The notes beneath the pieces are model-generated. The model had not been told where the DNA came from, made no database searches, and saw only the letters and a program-made list of their open reading frames with translations. From NCBI RefSeq assembly GCF_034670125.1, contig NZ_JAXMOC010000002.1:186001-250000 (forward strand): a stretch of 64,000 bases of DNA. Direction: 5' to 3'. The stretch is from Maricaulis sp034670125 (lineage in GTDB: Bacteria > Pseudomonadota > Alphaproteobacteria > Caulobacterales > Maricaulaceae). Position numbers and translations under genes: made by a program. This document shows, one piece after another, positions 52,401-60,490 of the stretch. Numbering within the stretch: the first letter of the stretch is position 1; the number at the start of each line of letters is the position of its first letter.

Positions 52401-52945
52401 TGGAGCTCTACCAAGCCATGCTCGAGGAAGCGGTCGCGTCGCTGCGGTCCGGCGGTGACGAGCTGGAGGAGGGGGACTGGTCGCCGCAGATCAATGCCGG
52501 CGGCGCCGTGTTGATTCCGGACTATTACGTGCCTGACCTGGATGTGCGCCTGCAGCTGTATCGGCGCCTGTCCTCCCTCGACAACAAGACCGAGCGGGAA
52601 GGCTATGCCGCCGAGCTGATCGATCGTTTTGGCCCGCTGCCCAAGGAAGTCGAAACCCTGTTGCGGGTTGTGGCTGTGAAGGCGCTTTGCAAGAAGGCCG
52701 GGATTGAAAAGGTCGATGCCGGTCCCAAGGGAGCCGTGATCCATCTTCGCAATGATCGATTTGCCGACCCGGCCGGACTGGTGGCCCATATCTCGGCCAA
52801 TCCGGCCCTGTTCAAGGTCAGGCCCGATCTCAAACTGGTGCTGCGTGCCGAGTGGGATGAGCCAGAGGATCGATTGCGGGCCATCGAACGCGCCATAGCG
52901 CCTTTGGCCGACATGGCGGTGAAGGCCCGGCAGGCAGACGTCTGA
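49427..52945 (+). CDS. mfd: transcription-repair coupling factor Mfd
   Basis: Removes stalled RNA polymerase and recruits UvrA. 1172 residues from GTG 49427. N-terminal UvrB-homology region (LPAWDCQPYDRISPSP), RNAP-interacting CarD-like domain (GDLVIHADHGLGRFIGLKTL near residue 500), translocase with Walker A CGDVGFGKTEVALRAAF, motif VVDEEQHFGVKHKE, TATPIPRTLQLALTGI, LRGRVGRSKTRAYAYL, RAD motif DLDLRGGGNLLGEEQSGH, and the C-terminal TRCF domain. Follows sdhE directly. Confidence 0.97.
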   Translation: MTAETISGVSEIEMIAAVLGTATVCGAPGGLDALVFADTARLRGGVNVFIARDDSRAAAFVSALQFFAPDIELLRLPAWDCQPYDRISPSPRVAARRAATLAKLASGQLGPATLVVTTVNAMAQRCPPRSVLQGSGLSIRPGASVDVDGLVRHFTTNGYARAATVMEPGDFAVRGGVVDVYPPGAAEPVRLDFFGDTLESVRAFDPETQRSLRQIKSIEFTPVSEVLLDEASVSRFRAGFVKTFGASRGSDPVYEAVSAGARPAGVEHWMPLFYDALDTPFDYLPDQTLIAVDHLAHEALDERLSQIADYYESRIAAGETRHESALSAPTYRALPADALYFAPGEWETALRDRPVRRYTAFREPGPQTIDVAGKQGRGFAAERAAENTNVFDAVAAHIKTLSAAGKSVMLASWTTGASERLASVLGDHGIAGIPLLERWGDVPAAGKGGVCRAVLPLERGFETETLAVLSEQDILGDRLARPRKKRKSADIIVEAGSLSPGDLVIHADHGLGRFIGLKTLPVQDAPHDCIELEYSGQAKLYLPVENIELLSRYGADSETAQLDKLGGVAWQARKAKAKKRLRDMADQLIKIAAERLARKAEPIETSSGAFDEFCSAFPYPETDDQLNAIDDVLTDLGRGRPMDRLICGDVGFGKTEVALRAAFVVALSGQQVAVVAPTTLLARQHFKTFSDRFRGWPVKVRLLSRLVTAKEAKATRDELAAGQVEIVIGTHALLAKTVKFRDLGLLVVDEEQHFGVKHKERLKELRSDVHVLTLTATPIPRTLQLALTGIRDLSIIATPPVDRLAVRTYVAPFDPVSVREALLREKYRGGQAFFVVPRITDLEETVRFLRESVPEVSFVSAHGQMAASQLEDIMTAFYEGRYDVLLSTTIVESGIDIPTANTLIIHRADRFGLSQLYQLRGRVGRSKTRAYAYLTTPMRQKITESAEKRLKVMQSLDSLGAGFTLASHDLDLRGGGNLLGEEQSGHIRDVGVELYQAMLEEAVASLRSGGDELEEGDWSPQINAGGAVLIPDYYVPDLDVRLQLYRRLSSLDNKTEREGYAAELIDRFGPLPKEVETLLRVVAVKALCKKAGIEKVDAGPKGAVIHLRNDRFADPAGLVAHISANPALFKVRPDLKLVLRAEWDEPEDRLRAIERAIAPLADMAVKARQADV

Positions 52946-52960
52946 ACCGCCGGTTCCGGA

Positions 52961-54292
52961 TCAGGCGCTGGCGATAACCGGGTTGGGCCGGATCAGCCCG
53001 CGACGGGCGCGGTCGATCAGCATGTCCGCGGTCTCGCCCGGTCGGGTCGGAACCGGCGCTGCCCGGACACTGAGCCGGAAGGGACGCAGGGGGTCATCGC
53101 TTTCAAAGGCGGTGCATTCGGCAATCGCGGCCACACGTGAGGCCACGCAATCGATCCCGATCGTGTCGGTGAACGGAAGGACAGCGAGGAAGATGTCCTC
53201 GTCAAACCGGGCCGCAGCATCCTCGGTTCGCAGCAAATGACGCAGCATGGCAGCAAACTGACGGCGAGCCTTTTCGGCCGAGACATCGTCCGGCCTTTCA
53301 GCGCCGTCCGGCAGCAGGACCTGGAGCGCGATCATCGAGAAGTGAAGCGTGTCTGTGGCACTGGCCTGAAGCAGGTCCTCGACGTGCGAGGTCAGGAATG
53401 ACGGATGAAACAGCCCGGTTTCGATATCGAGTGAACGGGTGTCCCTGCAGGCTTCCAGAACAGCCTTGGCCTCGCGGCGACGACGGCGCTCCGAGGTGAG
53501 TGTCAGAACCCGCTCGCGCAGTTCGGCATCGTCCGTGCGCGGCGGCAAGAGGTCGGAAACACCGCGGGCGAACGCCTCTTCGGACGCCGTGGAATCAACA
53601 TCGTCGGTGAGCAGCAGGACCGGTGTGTGATAGAGGCGGGCATTGCGACGCATCGCCGAGGAAATCGTGAAGGCGATGTCGCGCTTGCCTTCGGCATTGA
53701 GCACAACCGCGTCAAAGGCGCGCTCGTGAAGATAGTCAAAGGCGGAATAGGAAGAGAAAGCCGCAACCACCTCCGCATCAACGGATGCGAGCGTGTGCTG
53801 GAGTGCCATGAAGCGAGGCGATGCGTCGCCGACATAAAGGATGCAGGGCGGCTGGTCCTGTCGCTCAACCAGGCCGGGCTTTTGCCCGTAAAGCGCGCTC
53901 ACCTCGGTGCGGCGACGGGCGATGATTTCCATGGTGTGCAGGCGGAACAGGGCGCGTACGCGGGCGGCGATCTGGACGGGAGCAGCCGGTTCGCGGATCC
54001 AGGCATCGACCTTGTCTGCCGACCCGAAACTCTCGGGGCCGACCACCAGGATCGGTCGGTCACCCGGTGCAAAACGCTCGAACGCCTTCAGCCCGTCTTC
54101 GACATCCCGGTCACACTCGGCGAGAATGATGCCGACGGCCCAATAGTGATGGCGGCGCGCTGGCGGGCTGTCCGCACGGACGGTGCGACAGTTCATCGCC
54201 AGCCGTCCGAGCTTGCCGGACAGGGCTTCCGCACTGTCGGACATGCCAAAGACCAGCACGTCCAGCGTGCGTCCCATGCGTCCCCCTGCCAT
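52961..54292 (-). CDS. PopA-like protein: two pseudo-receiver domains plus degenerate GGDEF domain
   Basis: 443 residues from ATG 54292 (GGAGG 10 bases upstream; ATG 54277 and GTG 54337 are alternatives). Receiver-like domain 1 (residues 7-120) has IILAECDRDVEDG with Glu in place of the phospho-Asp; receiver-like domain 2 (residues 148-262) has AFDAVVLNAEGK with Asn instead. The C-terminal GGDEF fold begins TGLFHPSFL; its signature GG(D/E)EF reads DEDIF, so synthase activity should be lost, but RTED five residues upstream keeps the RxxD c-di-GMP inhibitory site at the same spacing as PleD (RAID-LPCRY-GGEEF). This is the architecture of Caulobacter PopA, a c-di-GMP effector that targets CtrA for degradation; orthology is inferred. 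Confidence 0.75.
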   Translation of the reverse strand: MAGGRMGRTLDVLVFGMSDSAEALSGKLGRLAMNCRTVRADSPPARRHHYWAVGIILAECDRDVEDGLKAFERFAPGDRPILVVGPESFGSADKVDAWIREPAAPVQIAARVRALFRLHTMEIIARRRTEVSALYGQKPGLVERQDQPPCILYVGDASPRFMALQHTLASVDAEVVAAFSSYSAFDYLHERAFDAVVLNAEGKRDIAFTISSAMRRNARLYHTPVLLLTDDVDSTASEEAFARGVSDLLPPRTDDAELRERVLTLTSERRRRREAKAVLEACRDTRSLDIETGLFHPSFLTSHVEDLLQASATDTLHFSMIALQVLLPDGAERPDDVSAEKARRQFAAMLRHLLRTEDAAARFDEDIFLAVLPFTDTIGIDCVASRVAAIAECTAFESDDPLRPFRLSVRAAPVPTRPGETADMLIDRARRGLIRPNPVIASA

Positions 54293-54372
54293 CGTCCCCG
54301 GTCCTCCGGTGTTTCGTGAGTTTGTCACAAGTGCCACGCTTCCAAAACGAATGATTCGCGAGGTGATGCCCC

Positions 54373-55464
54373 ATGAAAGCGCAAGGTCCTCTAAAAGGGG
54401 TTAAGGTGCTGGAGTTTGTCGGCCTGGGGCCGGCGCCATTCTGTGCCATGATGTTGTCCGACATGGGCGCCGATGTCGTGCGTATTGACCGCCCCGGTGC
54501 ACACGGGCTTGGCCCGGCGGATGTCCTGGCCCGCGGCCGCCGGTCGGTCGGGCTTGATCTCAAGGACGAGCAGGAGCTGGAAACGGCGCGCCGCTTGATT
54601 GCGGCGGCTGATATCCTGCTGGAAGGCTATCGACCCGGCGTGATGGAACGGTTGGGTCTGGGGCCGGACATGGCACTCGCGCGCAATCCGGCGCTGGTCT
54701 ATGGCCGCATGACCGGGTGGGGACAGTTCGGACCGCTGGCCCACGCAGCCGGACATGATCTCAACTACATTGCCCTGACCGGTGCGCTCGGCGCGATCGG
54801 TGATCAGGACAAGCCCGCCATCCCGCTCAATCTCGTCGGCGATTTCGGTGGCGGTGCCATGTATCTCGCATTTGGCGTGCTGGCGGCCTTGCATCATGCC
54901 CGTACAACCGGAGAAGGCCAGGTGGTCGATGCGGCGATTGTTGACGGCGCGGCCTCCCTGATGGCCTCGCAGCACCAGCTCGCGGCCCTGGGCCTGTGGT
55001 CCTCGGAGCGGGGCACCAACCTGCTGGATGGAGCCGCCCATTTTTATTCGGTCTATGAATGCGCTGATGGTGAATTCGTTTCGGTTGGTCCACTGGAGCC
55101 CGAGTTTTATACCTTGCTGTGCGAGAGAACCGGATTTGACGGCCAGGCTTGGCCAGCTGACTGGTCCGGCAAGGGATGGTCGGCAGCCAAGGCGGCCCTG
55201 GCTGACCTGTTCAGATCCCAGCCGCGTCAGCATTGGTGCGACCTGCTGGAGGGAACAGACGCCTGCTTTGCTCCGGTCCTGACCTACGAGGAATCAGCGC
55301 GCCATCCGCACATGAAGGCGCGCGGAGTCTATGTCGAGATCGACGGGGTGCGACAGGCAGCACCGGCACCGCGTTTTTCGCGTACGCCTGGCGCAATCCA
55401 GGCAAGTGCGTCGAAACCCGGAGCCGATCGGGAGGCTGTCCTGGCCGACTGGCTGGCTGATTGA
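54373..55464 (+). CDS. CaiB/BaiF-family CoA transferase (alpha-methylacyl-CoA racemase-like)
   Basis: 363 residues. Family III CoA transferase/racemase: VLEFVGLGPAPFCAMMLSDMGADVVRI and DVLARGRRSVGLDLK at the N-terminus, VYGRMTGWGQFGPLAHAAGHDLNYI and the catalytic Asp in NLVGDFGGGAMYLAFG. Most similar in form to Amacr racemases (GDFGGG). Divergent from the PopA-like gene; AGGTG precedes the ATG closely. Confidence 0.88.
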   Translation: MKAQGPLKGVKVLEFVGLGPAPFCAMMLSDMGADVVRIDRPGAHGLGPADVLARGRRSVGLDLKDEQELETARRLIAAADILLEGYRPGVMERLGLGPDMALARNPALVYGRMTGWGQFGPLAHAAGHDLNYIALTGALGAIGDQDKPAIPLNLVGDFGGGAMYLAFGVLAALHHARTTGEGQVVDAAIVDGAASLMASQHQLAALGLWSSERGTNLLDGAAHFYSVYECADGEFVSVGPLEPEFYTLLCERTGFDGQAWPADWSGKGWSAAKAALADLFRSQPRQHWCDLLEGTDACFAPVLTYEESARHPHMKARGVYVEIDGVRQAAPAPRFSRTPGAIQASASKPGADREAVLADWLAD

Positions 55465-55496
55465 TCAGGGAGTCCCAAGGCGGAATTCGGAGCGGA

Positions 55497-56672
55497 TCAG
55501 CCCGGGGCGCCGCGCGCATGGGAGAGGTCTGCGCCGTCGGTGATCGCTCCGGCCAGGCGACAGTCGCGCAACTCGGCAAATCGCAGGTTTGCTCCGCCCA
55601 GATTGGTGGGGACGGCGCGTCCGCCGCCCAAGGCGAGCGGGTCCAGACGGGCGCCGCGCAGGTCTGCATGAGACAGGTTGGCACCGGACAGGTCGGCACC
55701 CCGCAGGTCGCTATCGCGCAGGTCGCAACCGCGAAGATCGGCGTGGCCAAGGCGGGCGCCCTGCAATTCAGCGCCCCTCAAGTCGAGACCTGACAGGTTT
55801 GCGCGCGCAGCCTGAAGGGCCGTGAGCAGCGCTCCGGACGTGTCTGTCACATCGCGCAGGTCCAGCCCGTCGAGACGGGCCGGCTCGCCCTCCTGGCCAC
55901 CGGTTCTGACGCGCTTGATGTGGTCGTCAATGCGTTGCTGGGCAGTGCGGCTGTCAGTGTCAACGGGAAGCTCTGGCAGGTCCGGATCGTCGGGCAGCGC
56001 GCCGGTCAGAAGTCCTTTGGTCACGGCCATGGAGCGATCCCCCTGGTCGTCGCTGGTGTTGCGAAAATCGGCATCGGTCAGGTCGGCACCGGAAAAGGAT
56101 GTTCCCTTGAACAGGGCGTTGCAAAAGGCCGCGCCGGTCAGATTGGCGCGATTGAAACGGGCGCCGGCGAGGCTGGTCTCTGCGAAGCGGGCCCCGACAG
56201 CGCTGGCACCGGCCAAACGGGCCTGGTCGAGGACCGCGCCGCACAGGACCGCTGCGTCCAGCTTGGTCGGCTGAGACCGGGTGGCGGCCGCCGATCCGTC
56301 TCCGGGAGGCGCGGCGAGCTCACGAAAGTCCGCGCCGACGCACCGGGCTGCCGTCATCTCGGCGCCGGACAGATCACATCCGCGCAAATCCGCCCGGTCG
56401 AGCTGGCATGCCGTCAATCGGGCCTGGTCCAGACTGGCGCCGGCGAGCCGGGCGCCGCGCAGGTCCGCGCCTTCCAGATTGCACCCGGTCATCAAACAGC
56501 CACGCAGGTCGGCATCGCGCAGGTCACGACCGGCAAAGGACAGGCCTCGCACGTCCATGTCCACCAAGGCGGCGAGGCAACCATCCGCCTGACCGGCGAG
56601 CAGGCGCTCGTGAGCCTCGCAAATCCGGTCGAGATCGCGCTGGTCGATCGGGGAGGGGGCAGTGTTGTGCAA
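55497..56672 (-). CDS. pentapeptide-repeat protein
   Basis: 391 residues with two blocks of A(D/N)LxX-type repeats: about residues 38-205 (DADLRGCLMTGCNLEGADLR, RFNRANLTGAAF, SGADLTDADF) and residues 265-385 (ARANLSGLDLRGAEL, ADLRGCDLRDSDLRGADL, GANLRFAELRDCRL). A non-repetitive charged linker with PDDPDLPELPVDTD and AQQRIDDHIKRVRTGG separates them. N-terminal 35 residues are helical. No signal peptide or membrane segment. The right-handed quadrilateral beta-helix fold may mimic DNA as in Qnr/MfpA, but function is unknown. Confidence 0.85.
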   Translation of the reverse strand: MHNTAPSPIDQRDLDRICEAHERLLAGQADGCLAALVDMDVRGLSFAGRDLRDADLRGCLMTGCNLEGADLRGARLAGASLDQARLTACQLDRADLRGCDLSGAEMTAARCVGADFRELAAPPGDGSAAATRSQPTKLDAAVLCGAVLDQARLAGASAVGARFAETSLAGARFNRANLTGAAFCNALFKGTSFSGADLTDADFRNTSDDQGDRSMAVTKGLLTGALPDDPDLPELPVDTDSRTAQQRIDDHIKRVRTGGQEGEPARLDGLDLRDVTDTSGALLTALQAARANLSGLDLRGAELQGARLGHADLRGCDLRDSDLRGADLSGANLSHADLRGARLDPLALGGGRAVPTNLGGANLRFAELRDCRLAGAITDGADLSHARGAPG

Positions 56673-57004
56673 AGCGTGGCGGTCCAGTCAGGCAGAGGGT
56701 TTGCGAGCAAACAGGTGGCACAGGATAGACCACCGCAACTTGTTCAAGAAAGTGTTCATGTCGGGTTCAGGGCTGCTGCGCCATCTTCAGTATCGAGATC
56801 AGCGGACACCTTTTTCAGTCCCTCGCTCGTTCGTTGAGCTCGGTATCGTAAAGATAACCCCCGAAACGCCGGTCACCCCCAATGACCGGCGTTTCTTCGT
56901 GGTAAAGGCCTGTCAGGGCAGGGATTGAGAGGGGCGACAGGTTTTGTCCTGACGCCTTGGCATAGTGATCCTCAACGAAGCGAAAGCGCGATGGAGAGAT
57001 CACA
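56673..57004. other. 332-base gap with hairpins, no convincing gene
   Basis: Contains the perfect dyad at 56863-56895 (listed separately) and GGCG-A-CAGG-TTTTGT-CCTG-A-CGCC (about 56930-56954) as a second hairpin. An 80-residue minus-strand frame across it has no family features and runs through the hairpins; it is not called. Confidence 0.4.
56863..56895. terminator. perfect 13-bp hairpin, possible terminator or structured element
   Basis: GAAACGCCGGTCA / TGACCGGCGTTTC with a 7-base loop. The stem ends are A/T-rich on both sides, but there is no run of T beyond it, so termination is uncertain; no known transcript clearly ends here. Confidence 0.4.
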
Positions 57005-57253
57005 ATGGCAATCGCAATCAATGCATATGTCGACGGCGTCAGCGGACTGCGCAACATGGTCCCGCATCGGTTTCGCGACGGCTTTTACCGCATGCAACGC
57101 CCGGGCGATGACATTGATTGCCTGCATGTCGAAGACCTGCGCTCGGTCTGCCGCTATCTCAACAAGGGCTATCGGCTGGCGATGAGCACGTCGGAAGGGC
57201 ATTCCATGCCGTCCTGGCTGCCGGCCGACACGGTGCGGATCGCGATCCGCTGA
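57005..57253 (+). CDS. small hypothetical protein
   Basis: 82 residues starting MAIAINAYVDGVSGLRNMVP; GGAGAG lies 7 bases before the ATG. Compact, soluble, no signal peptide; DDIDCLHVEDLRSVCRYLN contains the only two cysteines. Family not recognised. Confidence 0.5.
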   Translation: MAIAINAYVDGVSGLRNMVPHRFRDGFYRMQRPGDDIDCLHVEDLRSVCRYLNKGYRLAMSTSEGHSMPSWLPADTVRIAIR

Positions 57254-57357
57254 CGCGGACGAAATCAGGCCGATTTCAATCCAGTGCCGCCTCACACGCA
57301 GCCATTGACTGAATGGTATTCACCGAAACACTGGGAGCAGATGCTTGGGAGGTCACC

Positions 57358-57819
57358 ATGAATCTCGTCCTGCTGACGTTTTGTCTGGTGTGCGGGTTTG
57401 CCGAAGGCCCAGATCTCGACGCGCCCGTCGACCAGAGCGCGGATCGGGCGGTCATGATCGACCCGGGTCACCCCACCGACCCGCTTGATACCCTTGAATT
57501 TGAGGGAACCATCCGCGCCCGGGGCCTGATCGGCTTGATGCGGGTCAGCGGCACACTGGGGTTTGCGAACGGGGACCTCGTCTGGACCGCGCAGGGCGAG
57601 ACCGACCGCGGTCCCTATGTCGTCCGGGCCCGGGATGGCCGCGTCGCCTTTATGGCAGACTATACCCTGCCGAGCGGTGAGCCGGTCAGATGGACCGGGT
57701 TTTTCGACGGGGCCCGCCTGATGGATGTCGAGGTGGTCTGGTCACGCAGACGCGGAGATCTGGTTCACGATCTTATGCTCCCCGTCGAGGTGACACTGGA
57801 CTTTACGCCCGAGCACTAG
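57358..57819 (+). CDS. probable exported hypothetical protein
   Basis: 153 residues from ATG 57358 (GGGAGG 5 bases upstream). A short hydrophobic N-terminus NLVLLTFCLVCGFA may be a signal peptide. The rest is beta-rich: LEFEGTIRARGLIGLMRVSG, LVWTAQGETDRGPYVVRARDG. No family recognised. Confidence 0.5.
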   Translation: MNLVLLTFCLVCGFAEGPDLDAPVDQSADRAVMIDPGHPTDPLDTLEFEGTIRARGLIGLMRVSGTLGFANGDLVWTAQGETDRGPYVVRARDGRVAFMADYTLPSGEPVRWTGFFDGARLMDVEVVWSRRRGDLVHDLMLPVEVTLDFTPEH

Positions 57820-57980
57820 GCGCTGCCTGCACACACAGCACTCCAGCACTGCCCTCTTCTGGCCGGTTCGGACCGCTCGCGACGGTAGGTCGTTGGCGCC
57901 TTCCCGCGCTCGATCGCGCAATGGTCCGACTCTGCCGGTTCGGTTAGGTTCGATCCCGAAAGTGCGAGAAGGGGCGGAGC

Positions 57981-58376
57981 ATGAAATTCGACAGGCAGCT
58001 GATCTCCAATGGCAATTCGATGGAAGCGATCGTCGGTTTCAGTCGTGCGGTGCGGGTTGGCCCGTTCATCTCAATTGGTGGTACAGCCCCGGTTGGGCCG
58101 GACGGCAAGACCGTTGGTGTGGGCGACGTGGCCGCCCAAACCCGGCAGTGCATTGAAATAATGAAGGCTTCTCTGGAACAAGCCGGTTCCGGTCTTCACC
58201 ATGTCGTGCGGACGCGAGTCATCCTGACCGACATCGACAACTGGAAAGCCGCGATCGATGTGCGGAAGGAATTTTTCAAGGACGTTCGACCGGTGGACAC
58301 CATCATGGCCATCGACCGGTTCGTGAATCCGGAATGGCTCGTCGAACTCGAGGCCGACGCGATTATCCCGGATTGA
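57981..58376 (+). CDS. RidA-family protein
   Basis: 131 residues, YjgF/YER057c/UK114 fold. Reactive imine/enamine deaminase family: FSRAVRVGPFISIGGTAPVG, QCIEIMKASLEQAG, VVRTRVILTDIDNWKA and the arginine that binds substrate carboxylates in VVRTRV. Cytoplasmic. Upstream GGGGCGGAGC gives the ribosome site. Confidence 0.88.
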   Translation: MKFDRQLISNGNSMEAIVGFSRAVRVGPFISIGGTAPVGPDGKTVGVGDVAAQTRQCIEIMKASLEQAGSGLHHVVRTRVILTDIDNWKAAIDVRKEFFKDVRPVDTIMAIDRFVNPEWLVELEADAIIPD

Positions 58377-58426
58377 ACCGCCAATGGCGCGATCCGGGGG
58401 GCGATCCGTTCAGGGCGCGGCCAATC

Positions 58427-59419
58427 CTAGGGCAGGCCCGGGAAATCGCTGCGGCGATGGCCCTTTACCATGTCGGCGAGTTCGGCCGGTGCCAGCACCT
58501 CGACCTGGTCACCCCAGGCATAGAGATGCCAGCACATTTCCAGCCAGCCACAGGCGTTGAACCTTACGGTCAGCCGGCCGTCTTCATCGATTGCGCTGCT
58601 CTGGCCGGGGTGGAAACGGTATCGCGCGGCGTGCGGGGCCGCCGTGGCGGAGAAGCGCCAGACGACCTCGCCATATTCCCGATCGTCCTGGAACACACCG
58701 AAGGCGCGGTTGGCGTAAGCCTCGAAATCGAAGCCGTCGGCGCGGGCGAACCAGTCATCGGTTGCCTCGGCGATTTCGATATCCTCGACCCGGAAGTGGC
58801 GCATATGGGTATCCGGACGGTCACGGTCCCGCCCGACCAGATAGCGCCGGGCGCCCAGCAACAAGCCATAGGGTTCGATCCGTCGCTCGCGGGCGATCTC
58901 GTCGCGCCGGCCGCGATAGCGGATTTTCAGGACGAAGGGCCCCTTGAGTGCCTCGGCTATGGCCGCATCGACGGCCGGGTCCGACGCTGGCTGGGGGCCG
59001 GGTCGGGCTGCATGACCCATGGCTTCCAGCAAGGCTTCCTCGTCGGCCTCCACACGGGCGCGGCCGCGATCGGGCATCAGAAGATCGATCTTGGATCGGA
59101 GGCTGCGCAGCTGCACGGCTTCGCGCGTCAACCCCTCACGCTCGAGCGTCGTGACCGCCAGCTCGAGCGCAGCGACCTCGTCGGCCTGGGGGGCAAAGAA
59201 CTCGCCGACCCGTCGGCGCGGAACCCGCCAGCGTTTGATTCCCTCGCCATCGACGTGATCCTCGGTGTCGGTGAACACTTGCTCGAGGGCCTGTGTCATG
59301 CGTTGGGCGGTGCGCCGGACGCAGCCGAACTCGCGCTCGATCTCGGTCAGCGACACGCCGCCATAATTGCTGGCCATGCGGGCCAGGCGCAACAGATCAA
59401 CCGCTTTGCCAAAGGACAT
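58427..59419 (-). CDS. WYL-domain transcriptional regulator
   Basis: 330 residues. N-terminal winged helix (GKAVDLLRLARMASNYGGVS, LTEIEREFGCVRRTAQRMTQ), then a WYL domain: RIEPYGLLLGARRYLVGRDR (WYL site as RYL) with the partner RHFRVEDIEIAE; the C-terminal extension has the WCX-like WLEMCWHLYAWGDQVEVLAP. WYL proteins bind nucleotides or ssDNA and often control stress or defence genes. No defence genes are adjacent. Divergent from the BrkB-family gene. Confidence 0.88.
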   Translation of the reverse strand: MSFGKAVDLLRLARMASNYGGVSLTEIEREFGCVRRTAQRMTQALEQVFTDTEDHVDGEGIKRWRVPRRRVGEFFAPQADEVAALELAVTTLEREGLTREAVQLRSLRSKIDLLMPDRGRARVEADEEALLEAMGHAARPGPQPASDPAVDAAIAEALKGPFVLKIRYRGRRDEIARERRIEPYGLLLGARRYLVGRDRDRPDTHMRHFRVEDIEIAEATDDWFARADGFDFEAYANRAFGVFQDDREYGEVVWRFSATAAPHAARYRFHPGQSSAIDEDGRLTVRFNACGWLEMCWHLYAWGDQVEVLAPAELADMVKGHRRSDFPGLP

Positions 59420-59498
59420 GATGTCTTCCCGAATCCCGGTGCTGCAAGGCCCGGTGATCTGATAGACTCACCGGCGCGTGAATTGCATTCGACAGGAC

Positions 59499-60413
59499 AT
59501 GGACGAACCACTCAACCCGACCCCGCGCCAGCCTCATCTGCTGGTCCGCATTTTCAGTGTCATCATCGCGACGATCAGTCGGACGATGGCGCGTGATGTC
59601 ATGCTGTTTGCCGGTGGCGCCTCTTTTTTCGGGATGCTGGCGCTTTTTCCGGCCATCGCCCTGGCGATGTCGGTCTATGGCCTGATTTTCTCGGCTTCGG
59701 ATGCCGAACAGCAGATTGCCCGCTTCGCTGAAATCATGCCTCCGGGGGCCCAGGATTTCGTGCTCGGCCAGATGGGCCGGCTGGCTGACGCGCCAATCAC
59801 CGCGCTGTCCGTGAACGGCTTCATTGCCCTGATGATCGCCCTGTTCGCCGCCTCGCGTGGGGTCAAGGCCATCATCGCCGGCCTCAACCATCTGGCCGAA
59901 GACCGGGACATCCGCAATATCGTTCAGTTCAACATCCTCGCCATGATGAGCGTACTGGTCGGCGGCGCCTTGCTGACGGTCGCCAATCTGGCCGTGCTGT
60001 TGATCCCGGTCCTGTTGGCTCGCCTGGCCCGGGCCCTGGGGATCGAGGCGCTGGACCTGGGTGCGGCCGCCAATGAATGGACAGTGGCGGCCGGCTTCAT
60101 GTTCATCGCCCTGGAACTGCTGTACCGGGTTACCATGCGCAAGCGCAAACAGGCCGTCAGCTGGCGGGCCTCCACCATCGCGGCCATTACCGCGACCGCC
60201 CTGTGGCTTGGCCTGTCGAAGGGATTTTCAACCTATGTTGCAGAACTGATTGATTTTAGCGTCTATGGCTCACTGGGCGCACTTGTCGTCTTTCTGTTGT
60301 GGATTTATTGGTCTGCCTATGCCGTGTTTTTTGGTGGCGCCCTGGCGATCGAGGTCGACAATCGGGTGCGAGCGTCGCGCGGCGATGACGAGATGATGTC
60401 CGAATCCGGATGA
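59499..60413 (+). CDS. YihY/BrkB-family membrane protein
   Basis: 304 residues from ATG 59499 (AGGA upstream; GTG 59478 is an alternative). Six membrane helices. Family features: DVMLFAGGASFFGMLALFPA near the N-terminus, GLNHLAEDRDIRNIV, and YGSLGALVVFLLWIYWSAYA, FFGGALAIEVDN. Not an RNase despite the old RNase BN label of YihY. Function unknown. Confidence 0.9.
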   Translation: MDEPLNPTPRQPHLLVRIFSVIIATISRTMARDVMLFAGGASFFGMLALFPAIALAMSVYGLIFSASDAEQQIARFAEIMPPGAQDFVLGQMGRLADAPITALSVNGFIALMIALFAASRGVKAIIAGLNHLAEDRDIRNIVQFNILAMMSVLVGGALLTVANLAVLLIPVLLARLARALGIEALDLGAAANEWTVAAGFMFIALELLYRVTMRKRKQAVSWRASTIAAITATALWLGLSKGFSTYVAELIDFSVYGSLGALVVFLLWIYWSAYAVFFGGALAIEVDNRVRASRGDDEMMSESG

Positions 60414-60490
60414 TGTCAGGCCCGGGCTAGCTATTTGCTGCGGTCGCGATATAAACATGAACCGAATATCAACTTCGAGACGGGGTTCGC

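Noticed and set aside
55920..56837. 305-residue plus-strand frame opposite the pentapeptide-repeat gene
   Set aside because: Its repetitiveness comes from the repeats on the other strand; there is no ribosome site, and the minus-strand product has clear A(D/N)LxX repeats.
56815..57057. 80-residue minus-strand frame over the hairpins
   Set aside because: It runs through both hairpins and has no family features or convincing ribosome site.
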